From: Streptomyces endocoffeicus
GTDB lineage: Bacteria > Actinomycetota > Actinomycetes > Streptomycetales > Streptomycetaceae
Reading direction: 5' to 3'
Assembly: GCF_016741935.1 (NCBI RefSeq)
Contig: NZ_JAERRG010000013.1
Location: 186,001 to 250,000 of the forward strand
Length of the DNA stretch: 64,000 nt
This document shows, piece by piece, positions 35,541 through 44,678 of this stretch; within the stretch, counting starts at the first letter, position 1, and every line of letters begins with the position of its first letter. Below the pieces are notes generated by a model that was not told the origin of the DNA, ran no database searches, and saw only the letters and a list, made by a program, of their open reading frames with translations. Position numbers and translations under genes: made by a program.

Positions 35541-37190
35541 ATGAGAACCAAGCTCTGTACCACCGCTGTCGGCCTTGTGGGTGCCCTGCTGTTCACCGCA
35601 GGGTGTTCCGGGGCGACCTCCGGGTCCGGCGGCGCGTCCGTCGACCCCGCGAAGCTCAAGCTCACCGACACCACCCCCAAGGCATCCGGCGCGGCCACCA
35701 CCGTGAACTGGCTCGTGGAGCAGGAACCCGCCACCCTGGACATGGACGCCCAGGGCGGCAGCAGCACCCGCACCGTGATGGCCAACATCTGCGAGCGGCT
35801 GCTCCTGCTCAAGCCCGATATGACCACCGCGCCGCGACTGGCGGAGAAGGCCGAGTACACCGGCGACAAGAAGCTCGTCCTCACCCTCCGCGACGACGTC
35901 ACCTTCCACGACGGCGCCCGGATGACCGCCGACGACGTGGTGTGGAGCCTCAAGCGGCACGCCCAGCCGGAGATGAACGAGTCGGACGAGTACGAGGACG
36001 TCGACACGATCGCCAAGACCGGCGCGAACGAGGTCACCGTCACCTTCAAGAAGCCGAGCGCCCTGTTCACCAAGGCCCTCGCCGGTGACGCCGGGATCAT
36101 CATGGAGCGCAAGGCGGTGGAGAAGCAGGGCGACGACTTCGGCACCCCCGGCCACCCCGACGCCTGCACCGGACCGTACCGGCTGAAGAGCTGGAACTCC
36201 GGCTCCGCCCTCACCATCGAGCGCTCCGCGGACTACTGGGACAAGAGCGTCCGCCCGCTGACCAAGGAGGTCGTCTTCCGCTGGGCCTCCGGCAGCGCCC
36301 TGGTCAACTCCATCTCCACGGGCGCCGCGGACGGCGCCTATCTGACCGCCACCGGCCCCGCCGCCGTGCTGTCCAAGAAGAAGGGGGTGCGCGCCTACTA
36401 CGGGCAGTCCACCACCGCCTGGTCGCTCAGCCCCACCAGCAGCGGCGCCCTCAAGGACGCCCGGCTGCGCAAGGCGCTGTCGCTGGCCATGGACCGCGAG
36501 GGCATCGCCAAGTCCGGCTTCAACGGCCTCGCCGAACCCTGGGCGACCCCGGTGGGCCCCGGAGCCTGGGGCTATGAGAAGGCCGCGTTCCAGAAGGCGC
36601 AGAAGGAGCTCGAGCACTCCACCGCCTACACGGTCTCGCCCTCCGCGGACGACATCGACCGGGCGAAGAAGCTGGTCGAGCGGGCCGGGGCGCCCGCGAA
36701 GCCGATCGTCGTCTCCAGCGACGGCAGCGAGAGCCAGACGGTCATCACCAACGCGGTGCGCGGCGCGGCCCAGAAGATCGGGCTGAAGGTCACCGTCAAG
36801 ACGATCGCGTCGAGCCGTTACGACGAGTTCTTCTCCGACCCCAAGTCCCGGAACGGCTTCGACCTGATTCCGGTCGACTGGTACATCTCCAAGGCCGACC
36901 CGGCGGGCTTCTACGACAACGGCCTCACCGGCAACGCCAACAACTGGCTCGGCTACTCGGACAAGGGCTATGACGCCCTCGTCGGCAAGGCCCAGCAGAC
37001 CATCGACGACCGCGAGCGCGCGAAGCTGGTCATCGACGCGCAGTCCAAGTTCGCCGACGACGCGGTGTGGATCCCGCTGGTGCAGGTGCCGTCGGTGATG
37101 GTGCTCGGCGACAAGTACACCGGCGCGCCGGCGTCCATGGTGTCGATGTACTACCCGTGGGCCGCCGACCTCGGCACGAAGAAGGGCTGA
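35541..37190 (+). CDS. ABC transporter substrate-binding lipoprotein (SBP_bac_5)
   Basis: 549 residues. Signal with lipobox LLFTAGCSG, so a membrane-anchored lipoprotein. SBP family 5 core: NWLVEQEPATLDMDAQGGSS, TFHDGARMTADDVVWSLKRH, and GPYRLKSWNSG, with the long C-terminal lobe. Binds an oligopeptide or peptide-like ligand outside the membrane for the permeases that follow. 40 bp after the acyltransferase gene. Confidence 0.92.
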   Translation: MRTKLCTTAVGLVGALLFTAGCSGATSGSGGASVDPAKLKLTDTTPKASGAATTVNWLVEQEPATLDMDAQGGSSTRTVMANICERLLLLKPDMTTAPRLAEKAEYTGDKKLVLTLRDDVTFHDGARMTADDVVWSLKRHAQPEMNESDEYEDVDTIAKTGANEVTVTFKKPSALFTKALAGDAGIIMERKAVEKQGDDFGTPGHPDACTGPYRLKSWNSGSALTIERSADYWDKSVRPLTKEVVFRWASGSALVNSISTGAADGAYLTATGPAAVLSKKKGVRAYYGQSTTAWSLSPTSSGALKDARLRKALSLAMDREGIAKSGFNGLAEPWATPVGPGAWGYEKAAFQKAQKELEHSTAYTVSPSADDIDRAKKLVERAGAPAKPIVVSSDGSESQTVITNAVRGAAQKIGLKVTVKTIASSRYDEFFSDPKSRNGFDLIPVDWYISKADPAGFYDNGLTGNANNWLGYSDKGYDALVGKAQQTIDDRERAKLVIDAQSKFADDAVWIPLVQVPSVMVLGDKYTGAPASMVSMYYPWAADLGTKKG

Positions 37191-37194
37191 CGCC

Positions 37195-38169
37195 ATGATC
37201 CGCGGACTGCCGCGGCGGATCGCCGGCCTGTTCGCCACGCTGCTCGCCGCCTCGTTCATCATCTTCGCCGCCGTCTACGCGGCCCCCGGGGACCCCGCCG
37301 TCCTCCTCTCCGGCAGCCGACAGGAGCTCACCCCGGAGAAGCTCGCGGCGGTCCGCGCGGAGCACCACCTCGACGAGCCGCTCGTCGTCCAGTACGGCCG
37401 GTGGCTGTGGGACGGCCTCCAGGGCGACCTGGGCCGGTCGTTCCAGTACCGCGACCATGTGGCCGACCTGATCGGGGCGCGGCTGCCGACCACCCTGGAA
37501 CTCGTCGCCTACGCCACGGTGTTCTTCGTGGTGCTGGGCGTCGGCTCCGGAGTGCTGGCGGCCCTGCGCCGCGGCTGGGTGGACTCGGCGGTCGTCGGCG
37601 GCACCACGCTCGCCGCCTCGGTGCCCGCCTTCGTGGCGGCCATCGCGCTGGTCTCCCTGTTCGGGGTGCGGCTTGGCTGGTTCCCGGTGACGGGCCAGGG
37701 CGAGGGGCTCGCCGGGCGGCTGCACCATCTCACGCTCCCCGCGTTCGCCCTCGCCCTCAGCGCCCTCGCCGTGATCAGCCGGGTCACCCGGCAGGCCATG
37801 GCCGAGGCGTACGCCTCCGACCATGTGGAGGCGGCCCGCGCCGCCGGGCAGTCGGAGCGCCAGATCGTCGTCCAGCATGTGCTGCGCAACGCGCTCGGCC
37901 CGATCGTCACCATGTGCGGGCTCGTCATGGCGGGCATGCTCGCCGGGACAGTGGTGGTCGAGACCGCCTTCGGGCTCAGCGGGATCGGCTCACTGCTGGT
38001 CAGCGCGATCACCACGCATGACTTCCCGGTCACCCAGGCGGTGCTGCTGCTGATGGTCATCGGCTATGTCGTGGTGACGACGCTGGTCGACCTGGTCCAT
38101 CCGCTGATCGACCCCCGGGTCGCGCCGGGCGGGAACCCGCGAAGCAAGCCGGAAGGAAAGACCGCATGA
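37195..38169 (+). CDS. ABC transporter permease (DppB type)
   Basis: 324 residues, about six membrane helices. Conserved EAA loop ARAAGQSERQIVVQHVLRNALGP, and AAPGDPAVLLSGSRQELTPE in the first periplasmic loop typical of DppB. Starts 4 bp after the binding-protein stop, and its stop overlaps the next gene as ATGA. Confidence 0.93.
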   Translation: MIRGLPRRIAGLFATLLAASFIIFAAVYAAPGDPAVLLSGSRQELTPEKLAAVRAEHHLDEPLVVQYGRWLWDGLQGDLGRSFQYRDHVADLIGARLPTTLELVAYATVFFVVLGVGSGVLAALRRGWVDSAVVGGTTLAASVPAFVAAIALVSLFGVRLGWFPVTGQGEGLAGRLHHLTLPAFALALSALAVISRVTRQAMAEAYASDHVEAARAAGQSERQIVVQHVLRNALGPIVTMCGLVMAGMLAGTVVVETAFGLSGIGSLLVSAITTHDFPVTQAVLLLMVIGYVVVTTLVDLVHPLIDPRVAPGGNPRSKPEGKTA

Positions 38170-39017
38170 CGACGGTGACGGCCGGGGCGCTGATCCCGGT
38201 GCGGGTACGGGCCCGGCGCCCGGTCCCGGTGATGATCGCGGGCGGCTTCCTCGCCCTGATCGTGGTGGCGGCGGTGTGCGCACCCCTGATCGCCCCGCAC
38301 GCGCCCGACGCGGTCGACCTGTCCGCCTCGCTCGCGGGGACCACCTCCCAGCATCCGCTGGGCACCGACGCCTCGGGGCAGGATCTGCTCTCCCGGGTGC
38401 TGTACGGCGCCCGGTCGAGCCTGCTGGCCCCCCTGGCGCTGCTCGCGCTGGCCGCGCTGCTCGGCGTCACGATCGGCACGGTCGCGGCGTGGCGCGGCGG
38501 CTGGGTGGACACCCTGCTCTCCCGGGTGACCGATGTGATGTACGCCTTCCCGGGCCTGCTGTTCGTGGTCCTGGTGATCGCGGTCTTCGGCGACGGCCTC
38601 ACCACGTCGATCATCGCGCTGGGGCTCGCGTACGCGCCCACCATCGCGCGGTACACCCGCAGCCTCGCCCTCGCCGAGCGGTCCAAGCCGTATATCGACG
38701 CCTATCGGGTGCAGGGCATGAGCGGGACCCGGATCTGCGTACGCCATCTGGTGCCCAATCTGGCCGGGGCGATCGTCGGCTATCTCGTGGTGCTCTTCGG
38801 CGAGGGGCTGATGAGCCTGGCCACCCTCAGCTATCTGGGCTTCGGCGCCGGATCGCCCTCGATCGACTGGGGGCTGATGGTGCAGGAGGGGCAGGACGCC
38901 GTGGTGCAGGGGGCGCTGCTGCCCTCCCTCGTGCCGGGCACGGCCATCGCCGTCGTCGTGGTGGCCTTCAACATCGTCGGGGTCTGGGTCTCGGACCGGC
39001 TGGGCAAGGGGAGGTAG
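38166..39017 (+). CDS. ABC transporter permease (DppC type)
   Basis: 283 residues. The DppC signature HPLGTDASGQDLLSRVLYGA near residue 60 and EAA loop YRVQGMSGTRICVRHLVPNL; about six membrane helices. Pairs with the DppB-type permease. Confidence 0.93.
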   Translation: MTTVTAGALIPVRVRARRPVPVMIAGGFLALIVVAAVCAPLIAPHAPDAVDLSASLAGTTSQHPLGTDASGQDLLSRVLYGARSSLLAPLALLALAALLGVTIGTVAAWRGGWVDTLLSRVTDVMYAFPGLLFVVLVIAVFGDGLTTSIIALGLAYAPTIARYTRSLALAERSKPYIDAYRVQGMSGTRICVRHLVPNLAGAIVGYLVVLFGEGLMSLATLSYLGFGAGSPSIDWGLMVQEGQDAVVQGALLPSLVPGTAIAVVVVAFNIVGVWVSDRLGKGR

Positions 39018-39023
39018 GCGGCG

Positions 39024-40046
39024 ATGCTGCTGGACATCGAGGATCTCACCATCGAGCTGCCGGCCGGTGCCGCCGCCCGGCCGATGCTCGCCGAGGTGTC
39101 GCTGAGGGTCGGCCGGGGTGAAGTGGTCGGCCTGGTGGGCGAGTCCGGCTCGGGCAAGTCCACCACGGCGCGGGCGGTGCTGCGCATGCTCCCCGAGGGG
39201 GCGCGGGCCTCCGGTTCGGTACGGGTGGACGGCGAGGACGTGCTCGCCATGGACCCGGCCCGGCTGCGCCGCCACCGGTCCCGCACCGTCTCCATGATCT
39301 TCCAGGACCCGCGCTCCGCGATGAACCCGGTCCGCCGGATCGGCGACTTCCTCACCGATCCGCTCACCCGGGTCCTGGGCCTGTCCCGGCGCGACGCGGT
39401 GGTGAGGGCCACGGAGCTGCTGGCCTCGGTGGGGCTGTCCGACCCCGAGCGCCGGATGCGGCAGCGCCCGCACGAGCTGTCCGGCGGGATGCTGCAGCGG
39501 GTCGTGATCGCCGCCGCGCTGTCCACCGACCCCGATCTGCTCCTCGCCGACGAGGCGACGAGCGCGCTGGACGCGACCACCCAGGCGGAGGTCCTGGCCC
39601 TGCTGCGGTCCATCCAGGAGGAGCGGCGGCGGGCCGGCAGCGGCCTCGGGACGCTCTTCATCACCCACGACCTGCCGCTCGCGGCCGCGTACTGCGACCG
39701 CGTGTATGTGATGTACGCGGGCCGGGTGGTGGAGCAGCAGCCCGCCCACGGGCTGTTCGCCGACCCGAAACACCCCTACACCCGCGGTCTGCTGGAATGC
39801 TCGCCCAGCCTGGGGGACGACCGCGAACCGCTCCCCATCCCCGGCCGCCCGCCCTCCCTGTCCGACGCCCTCACCGGCTGCCCCTTCCTCCCGCGCTGCG
39901 CACGGGCCGAGGCGGAGTGCGAGACCTGGGCGCCGGTGGCCGTCCCGTTCGGCGGCGGCGATGACGACGGCGACGGCGACGGATCGGATGCGGACGGCTC
40001 CGCGGCCTGCCGCCGACTGGAACTCGTATCGAGGAGCACCGCATGA
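39024..40046 (+). CDS. ABC transporter ATP-binding protein (DppD type)
   Basis: 340 residues. Walker A GESGSGKSTTARAVLR, ABC signature LSGGMLQRVVIAAAL, Walker B LLLADEATSALDATTQ, and a C-terminal oligopeptide/dipeptide domain with Cys-rich ending (CPFLPRCARAEAEC), which in DppD may bind an Fe-S cluster. Energises import. Ends with an acidic Asp/Gly tract. Overlaps the next gene as ATGA. Confidence 0.93.
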   Translation: MLLDIEDLTIELPAGAAARPMLAEVSLRVGRGEVVGLVGESGSGKSTTARAVLRMLPEGARASGSVRVDGEDVLAMDPARLRRHRSRTVSMIFQDPRSAMNPVRRIGDFLTDPLTRVLGLSRRDAVVRATELLASVGLSDPERRMRQRPHELSGGMLQRVVIAAALSTDPDLLLADEATSALDATTQAEVLALLRSIQEERRRAGSGLGTLFITHDLPLAAAYCDRVYVMYAGRVVEQQPAHGLFADPKHPYTRGLLECSPSLGDDREPLPIPGRPPSLSDALTGCPFLPRCARAEAECETWAPVAVPFGGGDDDGDGDGSDADGSAACRRLELVSRSTA

Positions 40047-40900
40047 CCGAGCCCGCACTCGTCGTAGAGGGGCTGCGCAAGACCTATGCGCTTCCGGGCG
40101 GTGGCCGGACCACGGCCGTGGACGACGTCTCGTTCACCGTCCCGGCCGGCGGCTCGCTGGGCATCGTCGGGGAGTCCGGCTCCGGCAAGACCACGGTGGC
40201 CCGGATCCTGGTGGACCTCGTACGCCCGGACGCGGGGACCATCACGGTGAACGGGCGGGAGCGCACACCGGGGCGGCGGGGCGGTGGATGGCTACGGGGA
40301 CCGGGCGCGCGCTCGGCCGCACGGCTGGGCCGCGCCCGTGAGATCCAGATCGTCTTCCAGGACCCGTACGTATCGCTCGACCCGCGGCTGACCGCGCGTC
40401 AGTGCCTGCACACCGCCCTGCGGCTGCACGGCCGGCACGACGGGCCAGCCGTCGCCGGCCGGATCGAGGAGCTGCTGGACCAGGTGGGCCTCGGCAAGCG
40501 GGAGGGCGACGCCCGCCCGCGCGGTCTGTCGGGCGGCCAGCGCCAGCGGCTGGCCATCGCCCGTGCGCTCGCCGTGGAACCCGAGGTGCTGGTGCTGGAC
40601 GAGGCGGTGGCGGCGCTGGACGTGTCCATCCAGGCGCAGATCCTCCGGCTGCTCGCCGATATCCGCCGGGAGACCGGGGTGGCCCTGGTCTTCGTCAGCC
40701 ATGACCTGGCCGTCGTACGGCACATCACGGACGACACGCTGGTGATGCGGCGTGGCCGCGCGGTCGAGACGGGTCCGACGGCCCGGGTGCTGGACACCCC
40801 GGAGGACCCGTACACCCGGCTGCTGCTGTCGTCGGTGCCGCACGACGGGTGGGACCCGGCGGAGACGGTACGGCTGCGCGCGGAACTCGCCGAGCTGTGA
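40043..40900 (+). CDS. ABC transporter ATP-binding protein (DppF type)
   Basis: 285 residues. Walker A GESGSGKTTVARILVD, signature LSGGQRQRLAIARAL, Walker B VLVLDEAVAALDVSI. Second ATPase of the importer and last gene of the operon; followed by a 183-bp gap to the glycosidase gene. Confidence 0.93.
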   Translation: MTEPALVVEGLRKTYALPGGGRTTAVDDVSFTVPAGGSLGIVGESGSGKTTVARILVDLVRPDAGTITVNGRERTPGRRGGGWLRGPGARSAARLGRAREIQIVFQDPYVSLDPRLTARQCLHTALRLHGRHDGPAVAGRIEELLDQVGLGKREGDARPRGLSGGQRQRLAIARALAVEPEVLVLDEAVAALDVSIQAQILRLLADIRRETGVALVFVSHDLAVVRHITDDTLVMRRGRAVETGPTARVLDTPEDPYTRLLLSSVPHDGWDPAETVRLRAELAEL

Positions 40901-40989
40901 CCGTGGCTACTGAAGGCGAGACATCGGCTCACTCTGGCCCCCGGTGGCTCAAAGTGAGGAGCTGAGCCCATCTCATCTGCGAATACGTG

Positions 40990-41010
40990 ACGGTATGAAT
41001 TTCCATACGT
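40990..41010. promoter_or_regulatory. inverted repeat upstream of GH95-like gene
   Basis: ACGGTATG-AATTT-CCATACGT at 40990-41010: the inner GTATG at 40993-40997 and CATAC at 41004-41008 are perfect inverted copies. It is in the AT-rich part of the gap, about 75 bp upstream of the glycosidase start, as expected for a sugar-responsive repressor site. Confidence 0.5.
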
Positions 41011-41083
41011 CGGAGGTATTCCCAGGTGCCCATGCGCCCTGCACCATGCCGGTAGTTCACCACCGGATATGGGAGGCACATAC

Positions 41084-43408
41084 GTGACCGCGCCAACAGG
41101 GAACGGGATCTCTCGAAGAGGTGTGCTCGGCACCGCGGCCGTGGTCGGCGCCGGAGGCCGGCTGGCCGGATCCGGCACCGCCTGGGCCGCGCCCCAGGCC
41201 TCCGGCGGAGCGGCGGCCCTGACCGAACGCGTGGTCAGGGCCGCCGCCCCGCGGTGGCGGCGGATGCCCGGCGACTGGAAGGACGGTCCGTTCCTGGCCA
41301 ACGGCCTGCTGGGCGCGGTGGTGTACAAGGGCGAGACGTCCAACTCCGTGAAGGTCATGCTCAGCCACACCCAGGTGCAGGACCAGCGCCCCCAGTGGCG
41401 CGCCCCGTACGGCTACTCCCGCCTGCCCATCGGCCACTTCGACCTCACCCTCGCCGGAGAGGTGACCGGTGTCGACTGGACACTCGACCTCTGGGACGCC
41501 GAACTGCGCGGCACCGTCACCACCACCCGGGGCAGCGTCCGCTTCTCGATGCTGGTGCACAACGCCCGTACCGCGCTGCTGATCTCCACCCGGCCCAGCG
41601 CCGGTGAGGAGGCCGCGGCCTGGTCGTTCACCTGGATGCCCGCGGCCTCGCCCCGCACCAAGGACAAGCCCGCCGACTACACGGGCAACCCCGACCCCCG
41701 CACCGGCTCCGCGGGCGACACCCACTATGTGCGGCAGCCGCTGATCGCGGGCGGCGGCTGGACCACCGCCTGGCGCGAACGGCGGGTGGGCACCGGCAGG
41801 CTCCTGGCCGCCCATATCGTCTACCGCCACCCCGGGGACCTGTCGCGCACCACCGAACTGGCCGTCGCCGAGGTGGCCCGCACCCTCGCCGCCGACCCCG
41901 ACGACCTGGTGCGCTCACACCGCGACTGGTGGCACCGCTACTACCGGCGCAGCCTGCTCTCCGTACCCGACAAGCGCCTTCAGCACTTCTACTGGATCCA
42001 GCTCTACAAGGCCGCCTGCGCCACCCGCGCCGACGGGCCCTCGATGTCCGAATGGGGGCCGTGGTACCCGGAGACCGGCGGCAGCTGGACCGCGGTGTGG
42101 TGGAACCTCAACGTACAGATCGCCACCTGGCTGATCCAGGGCGCCAACCACCTCGAACTCGACTCAGTGACCTCCACCTTCCGGGACTTCGAGAAGAACC
42201 TGCCGCTGTCCGTCCCACCGGAGTACCAGGACGGGAACACCTACGCGCTCGCCCACCCCTCCGACTGGCTGCTGCGCCCCGGCGACAAGACCGTCGGCAT
42301 CCCCGGCACCGCCACCAAGACCGACAACAACGGCAATCTCATCTGGGCCATGCACAACATCTGGCTCAGCTACCGCCACACCATGGACATCCGCATCGTG
42401 CGCGACGTCCTCTACCCGATCCTCGCCAAGGCGGTGAACTTCTACGACCACTTCCTGTACGAGGGCGGCGACGGGAAGCTGCATCTGCCGCTGACCCGCT
42501 CACCGGAGTGGGCGGACGCCGAGGACTGCACGTACGACCTCTCCCTGCTCCGCTGGGGCTGCGCCACCCTCCTGGACTGCCTGCGGATCCTGCGCACCGA
42601 CCACCCCCGCGCCCGGCGCTGGCGCGAGATCCTCGACCGCCTGGTGGCCTACCCCCGCGATGCCACCGGCATCATGATCGGCGCCGAGAAGCCGCTCACC
42701 GAGTCCCACCGCCACTTCTCCCATATGCTCTGGCTCTACCCGCTGCACGAACTGGACTGGGACCGCCCGGCCGACCGGGACATCATGCGGACCACCTTCG
42801 ACCACTGGGTCAAGGACTGCAGCCTGTGGGCCGGTTACAGCTACGCCGTCGCCTCCTCCATGGCCTCGCGCATGGAACGGCCCGAGGAGGCCCTGGACTT
42901 CCTCACCTTCCTCACGGACGGCAACCTGATCAAGAACGCCTGGATCACCCCGAACACCATGTACGTCGAGGGCGGCAACCTCGCCACCGAGAGCCCTCTG
43001 ACGGCGGCCCAGTCGGTCCTGGAGATGGCCGTCCAGAGCCACAACGGCGTGGTGCGGGTCTTCCCGTCCGTCTCCCGCCGCTGGCCCGACCTCTCGGTCC
43101 AGTCCCTGCGCACCCAGGGTGCCTTCCTCGTGGACGCCGACCGCTCGGCCGGGCGCACCCGCTGGGTCCGCGTCCACAGCGAGGCCGGTGCCCCCCTCGT
43201 CCTGCACCACGGCATCCCCGGCCCGATCGACGTCCGCGACCACCGGGGCCGCCCCCTCCACTACCGCACCACCGGCCCCGGCCGTATCGAGATCCCCCTC
43301 GCCCGCGACGAGACGGCCCTCATCACCCCCCGGGGCCACCGCCCGGACCCGGCCCCGCGCGACGTCCCGGCCATCGGCGACGCCAAGCCGTGGGGACTGC
43401 CGGACTGA
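41084..43408 (+). CDS. Tat-exported glycoside hydrolase (GH95-like)
   Basis: 774 residues from the GTG at 41084, with GGGAGG 8 bp upstream (an ATG at 41069 would place the start inside that site). Twin-arginine signal ISRRGVLGTAAVVGAGG, then a GH95-type beta-sandwich (FLANGLLGAVVYKG), an (alpha/alpha)6 catalytic barrel (WTAVWWNLNVQIATWL, SPEWADAEDCTYDLSLLRWG, HRHFSHMLWLYPLHEL) and a beta C-terminal domain. GH95 enzymes act on alpha-L-fucosides or alpha-L-galactosides. Exact sugar not certain. Probably secreted; followed by a strong terminator. Confidence 0.85.
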   Translation: MTAPTGNGISRRGVLGTAAVVGAGGRLAGSGTAWAAPQASGGAAALTERVVRAAAPRWRRMPGDWKDGPFLANGLLGAVVYKGETSNSVKVMLSHTQVQDQRPQWRAPYGYSRLPIGHFDLTLAGEVTGVDWTLDLWDAELRGTVTTTRGSVRFSMLVHNARTALLISTRPSAGEEAAAWSFTWMPAASPRTKDKPADYTGNPDPRTGSAGDTHYVRQPLIAGGGWTTAWRERRVGTGRLLAAHIVYRHPGDLSRTTELAVAEVARTLAADPDDLVRSHRDWWHRYYRRSLLSVPDKRLQHFYWIQLYKAACATRADGPSMSEWGPWYPETGGSWTAVWWNLNVQIATWLIQGANHLELDSVTSTFRDFEKNLPLSVPPEYQDGNTYALAHPSDWLLRPGDKTVGIPGTATKTDNNGNLIWAMHNIWLSYRHTMDIRIVRDVLYPILAKAVNFYDHFLYEGGDGKLHLPLTRSPEWADAEDCTYDLSLLRWGCATLLDCLRILRTDHPRARRWREILDRLVAYPRDATGIMIGAEKPLTESHRHFSHMLWLYPLHELDWDRPADRDIMRTTFDHWVKDCSLWAGYSYAVASSMASRMERPEEALDFLTFLTDGNLIKNAWITPNTMYVEGGNLATESPLTAAQSVLEMAVQSHNGVVRVFPSVSRRWPDLSVQSLRTQGAFLVDADRSAGRTRWVRVHSEAGAPLVLHHGIPGPIDVRDHRGRPLHYRTTGPGRIEIPLARDETALITPRGHRPDPAPRDVPAIGDAKPWGLPD

Positions 43409-43414
43409 GGTGAG

Positions 43415-43454
43415 CGATGAGCGAGCCCCCGCTTCCCCAGGGGCTCGCTCATCG
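43415..43454 (+). terminator. terminator after GH95-like gene
   Basis: A perfect 15-bp stem: 43415-43429 and 43440-43454 (arms CGATGAGCGAGCCCC and its complement) with a 10-nt loop, beginning 6 bp past the stop. It separates the glycosidase from the next promoter. Confidence 0.93.
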
Positions 43455-43455
43455 A

Positions 43456-43484
43456 TTGCGATTTTCGCAAGCGCCGGTTAGGCT
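43456..43484 (+). promoter_or_regulatory. promoter with palindrome on the -35, leaderless for ImmA/IrrE gene
   Basis: -35 TTGCGA at 43456-43461, 17-bp spacer, -10 TAGGCT at 43479-43484. The ATG is only 6 bp after the -10, so transcription should begin at or within a base or two of the start codon (leaderless mRNA). The -35 is the left arm of a palindrome, TTGCGA-TTT-TCGCAA at 43456-43470, which fits an operator for the HTH-containing product. Confidence 0.72.
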
Positions 43485-43490
43485 GTCCTC

Positions 43491-44678
43491 ATGGACGAGA
43501 CTGTGACCGACCGTGTGCGCAAGGTCATTGGTGCGGCCGACCTCCAGCAGGCCGCGTTCGCGGAGTGCGTCGGGCTCACCCCCGACAAGCTGTCCAAGTC
43601 TCTGAGCGGCAGGCGCCGTTTCACCTCGCTCGACCTGGCCCGCATCGCGGAGCTGGGCCAGACCACGGTGGACTGGCTGCTCACCGGCCGTGAGCCGCAG
43701 CGTCCTGCCTTCGCGGCACGCGCCAGCGGCTCCTTCTCCGACTCCGACGACGGGCTCGCCCTGAAGGATCTCGTCCACCGGTTCACCACCGCGTACGACG
43801 TGCTCGACCTGATGGGCCGATCCCGCTCGCTGCCGGCCCTGCCCCGTCCCAAGGCGGACCTGGAGCGGTATGTCGACCAGGGGGAAGAGCTGGCCCTGGA
43901 TGCCCTGACGGCGCTTTCCGCTCACGGAGTGGCGTCAGTGGCCGCATGCGAGACCTCCGATCTCGCCCATGCCCTCGAAGAGCACTTCGGAATCGACGTG
44001 GCGCAGACGGACCTCCCGCACGGCCTCGACGGGGCGGCCTGGCAGACGGACCACTTCAGGCTGGTGCTGCTGGCACGCACCGGTGTGTGGACCCGGCAGC
44101 GCTTCACCCTGGCCCATGAACTCGGCCATATCCTCGCCCGGGACGCACAGGAGATGCGCACCGAGACCCATCTGGCTCCCGGCAGGCAGAAGGACCATAC
44201 GGAGATCCGTGCCAATGTCTTCGCGGCGAACTTCCTGATGCCGCAGGCGGAGATCCACGCTGAAGTGGACGCCGAGTCGGTCGAATCCGGGCTGTCCGAT
44301 GATGCCTTCCGGGCTCTGGTCGTCCGGTTCAAGGTCTCTCCGAGCGCTCTCGCCGCCCGCCTGCACCAGCTCGGTCTGGTCACCCCCGATGCCAGAAACC
44401 GCCTGCGCGGCGTGACCACCGAGATGTGCCATCTGTTGACCCAGCGCGCGGATCTCCATGAGAAGCGCGTCGCCGCCGCCCAGGCCAGACGCCTCCCGCT
44501 GGGCCCCGCCCGTGGTCTCTACGAGGGCTATCTCGCCGGTGACACCACGTTGCGCCCGCTCGCGGCCTACTTCGGCATGGACCCCGATGAACTGCGCGAC
44601 GCCCTGGAGCCCGGGCTGTCCGCGGTCACGGTCCCCGCCGCGGACACCGAGAAGGGCGACCTGATCTTCCAGCCATGA
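43491..44678 (+). CDS. XRE-HTH / ImmA-IrrE zinc metallopeptidase
   Basis: 395 residues. N-terminal HTH (residues about 6-65: FAECVGLTPDKLSKSLSGRR), a linker, then the ImmA/IrrE (DUF955) domain with HELGH at 209-213 and the third ligand Glu238 in HTEIRANVFAANFLMP. Proteins of this class cleave or bind phage or stress repressors; in others the HTH-protease acts as one half of a toxin-antitoxin-like pair. No signal peptide, so cytosolic. The stop overlaps the PIN-like gene as ATGA. A likely leaderless promoter with a palindrome on its -35 is upstream, suggesting autoregulation. Confidence 0.9.
   Translation: MDETVTDRVRKVIGAADLQQAAFAECVGLTPDKLSKSLSGRRRFTSLDLARIAELGQTTVDWLLTGREPQRPAFAARASGSFSDSDDGLALKDLVHRFTTAYDVLDLMGRSRSLPALPRPKADLERYVDQGEELALDALTALSAHGVASVAACETSDLAHALEEHFGIDVAQTDLPHGLDGAAWQTDHFRLVLLARTGVWTRQRFTLAHELGHILARDAQEMRTETHLAPGRQKDHTEIRANVFAANFLMPQAEIHAEVDAESVESGLSDDAFRALVVRFKVSPSALAARLHQLGLVTPDARNRLRGVTTEMCHLLTQRADLHEKRVAAAQARRLPLGPARGLYEGYLAGDTTLRPLAAYFGMDPDELRDALEPGLSAVTVPAADTEKGDLIFQP

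Noticed and set aside
34328..43408. One large catabolic cluster including the GH95 gene
   Set aside because: The glycosidase has its own AT-rich upstream region and terminator, 183 bp from the transporter operon; no evidence for one transcript.
41929..43413. Long plus-strand frame inside the GH95 gene, rich in Pro, Arg and His
   Set aside because: It is a +1 shadow of the glycosidase; composition is not protein-like and the true frame has GH95 motifs.
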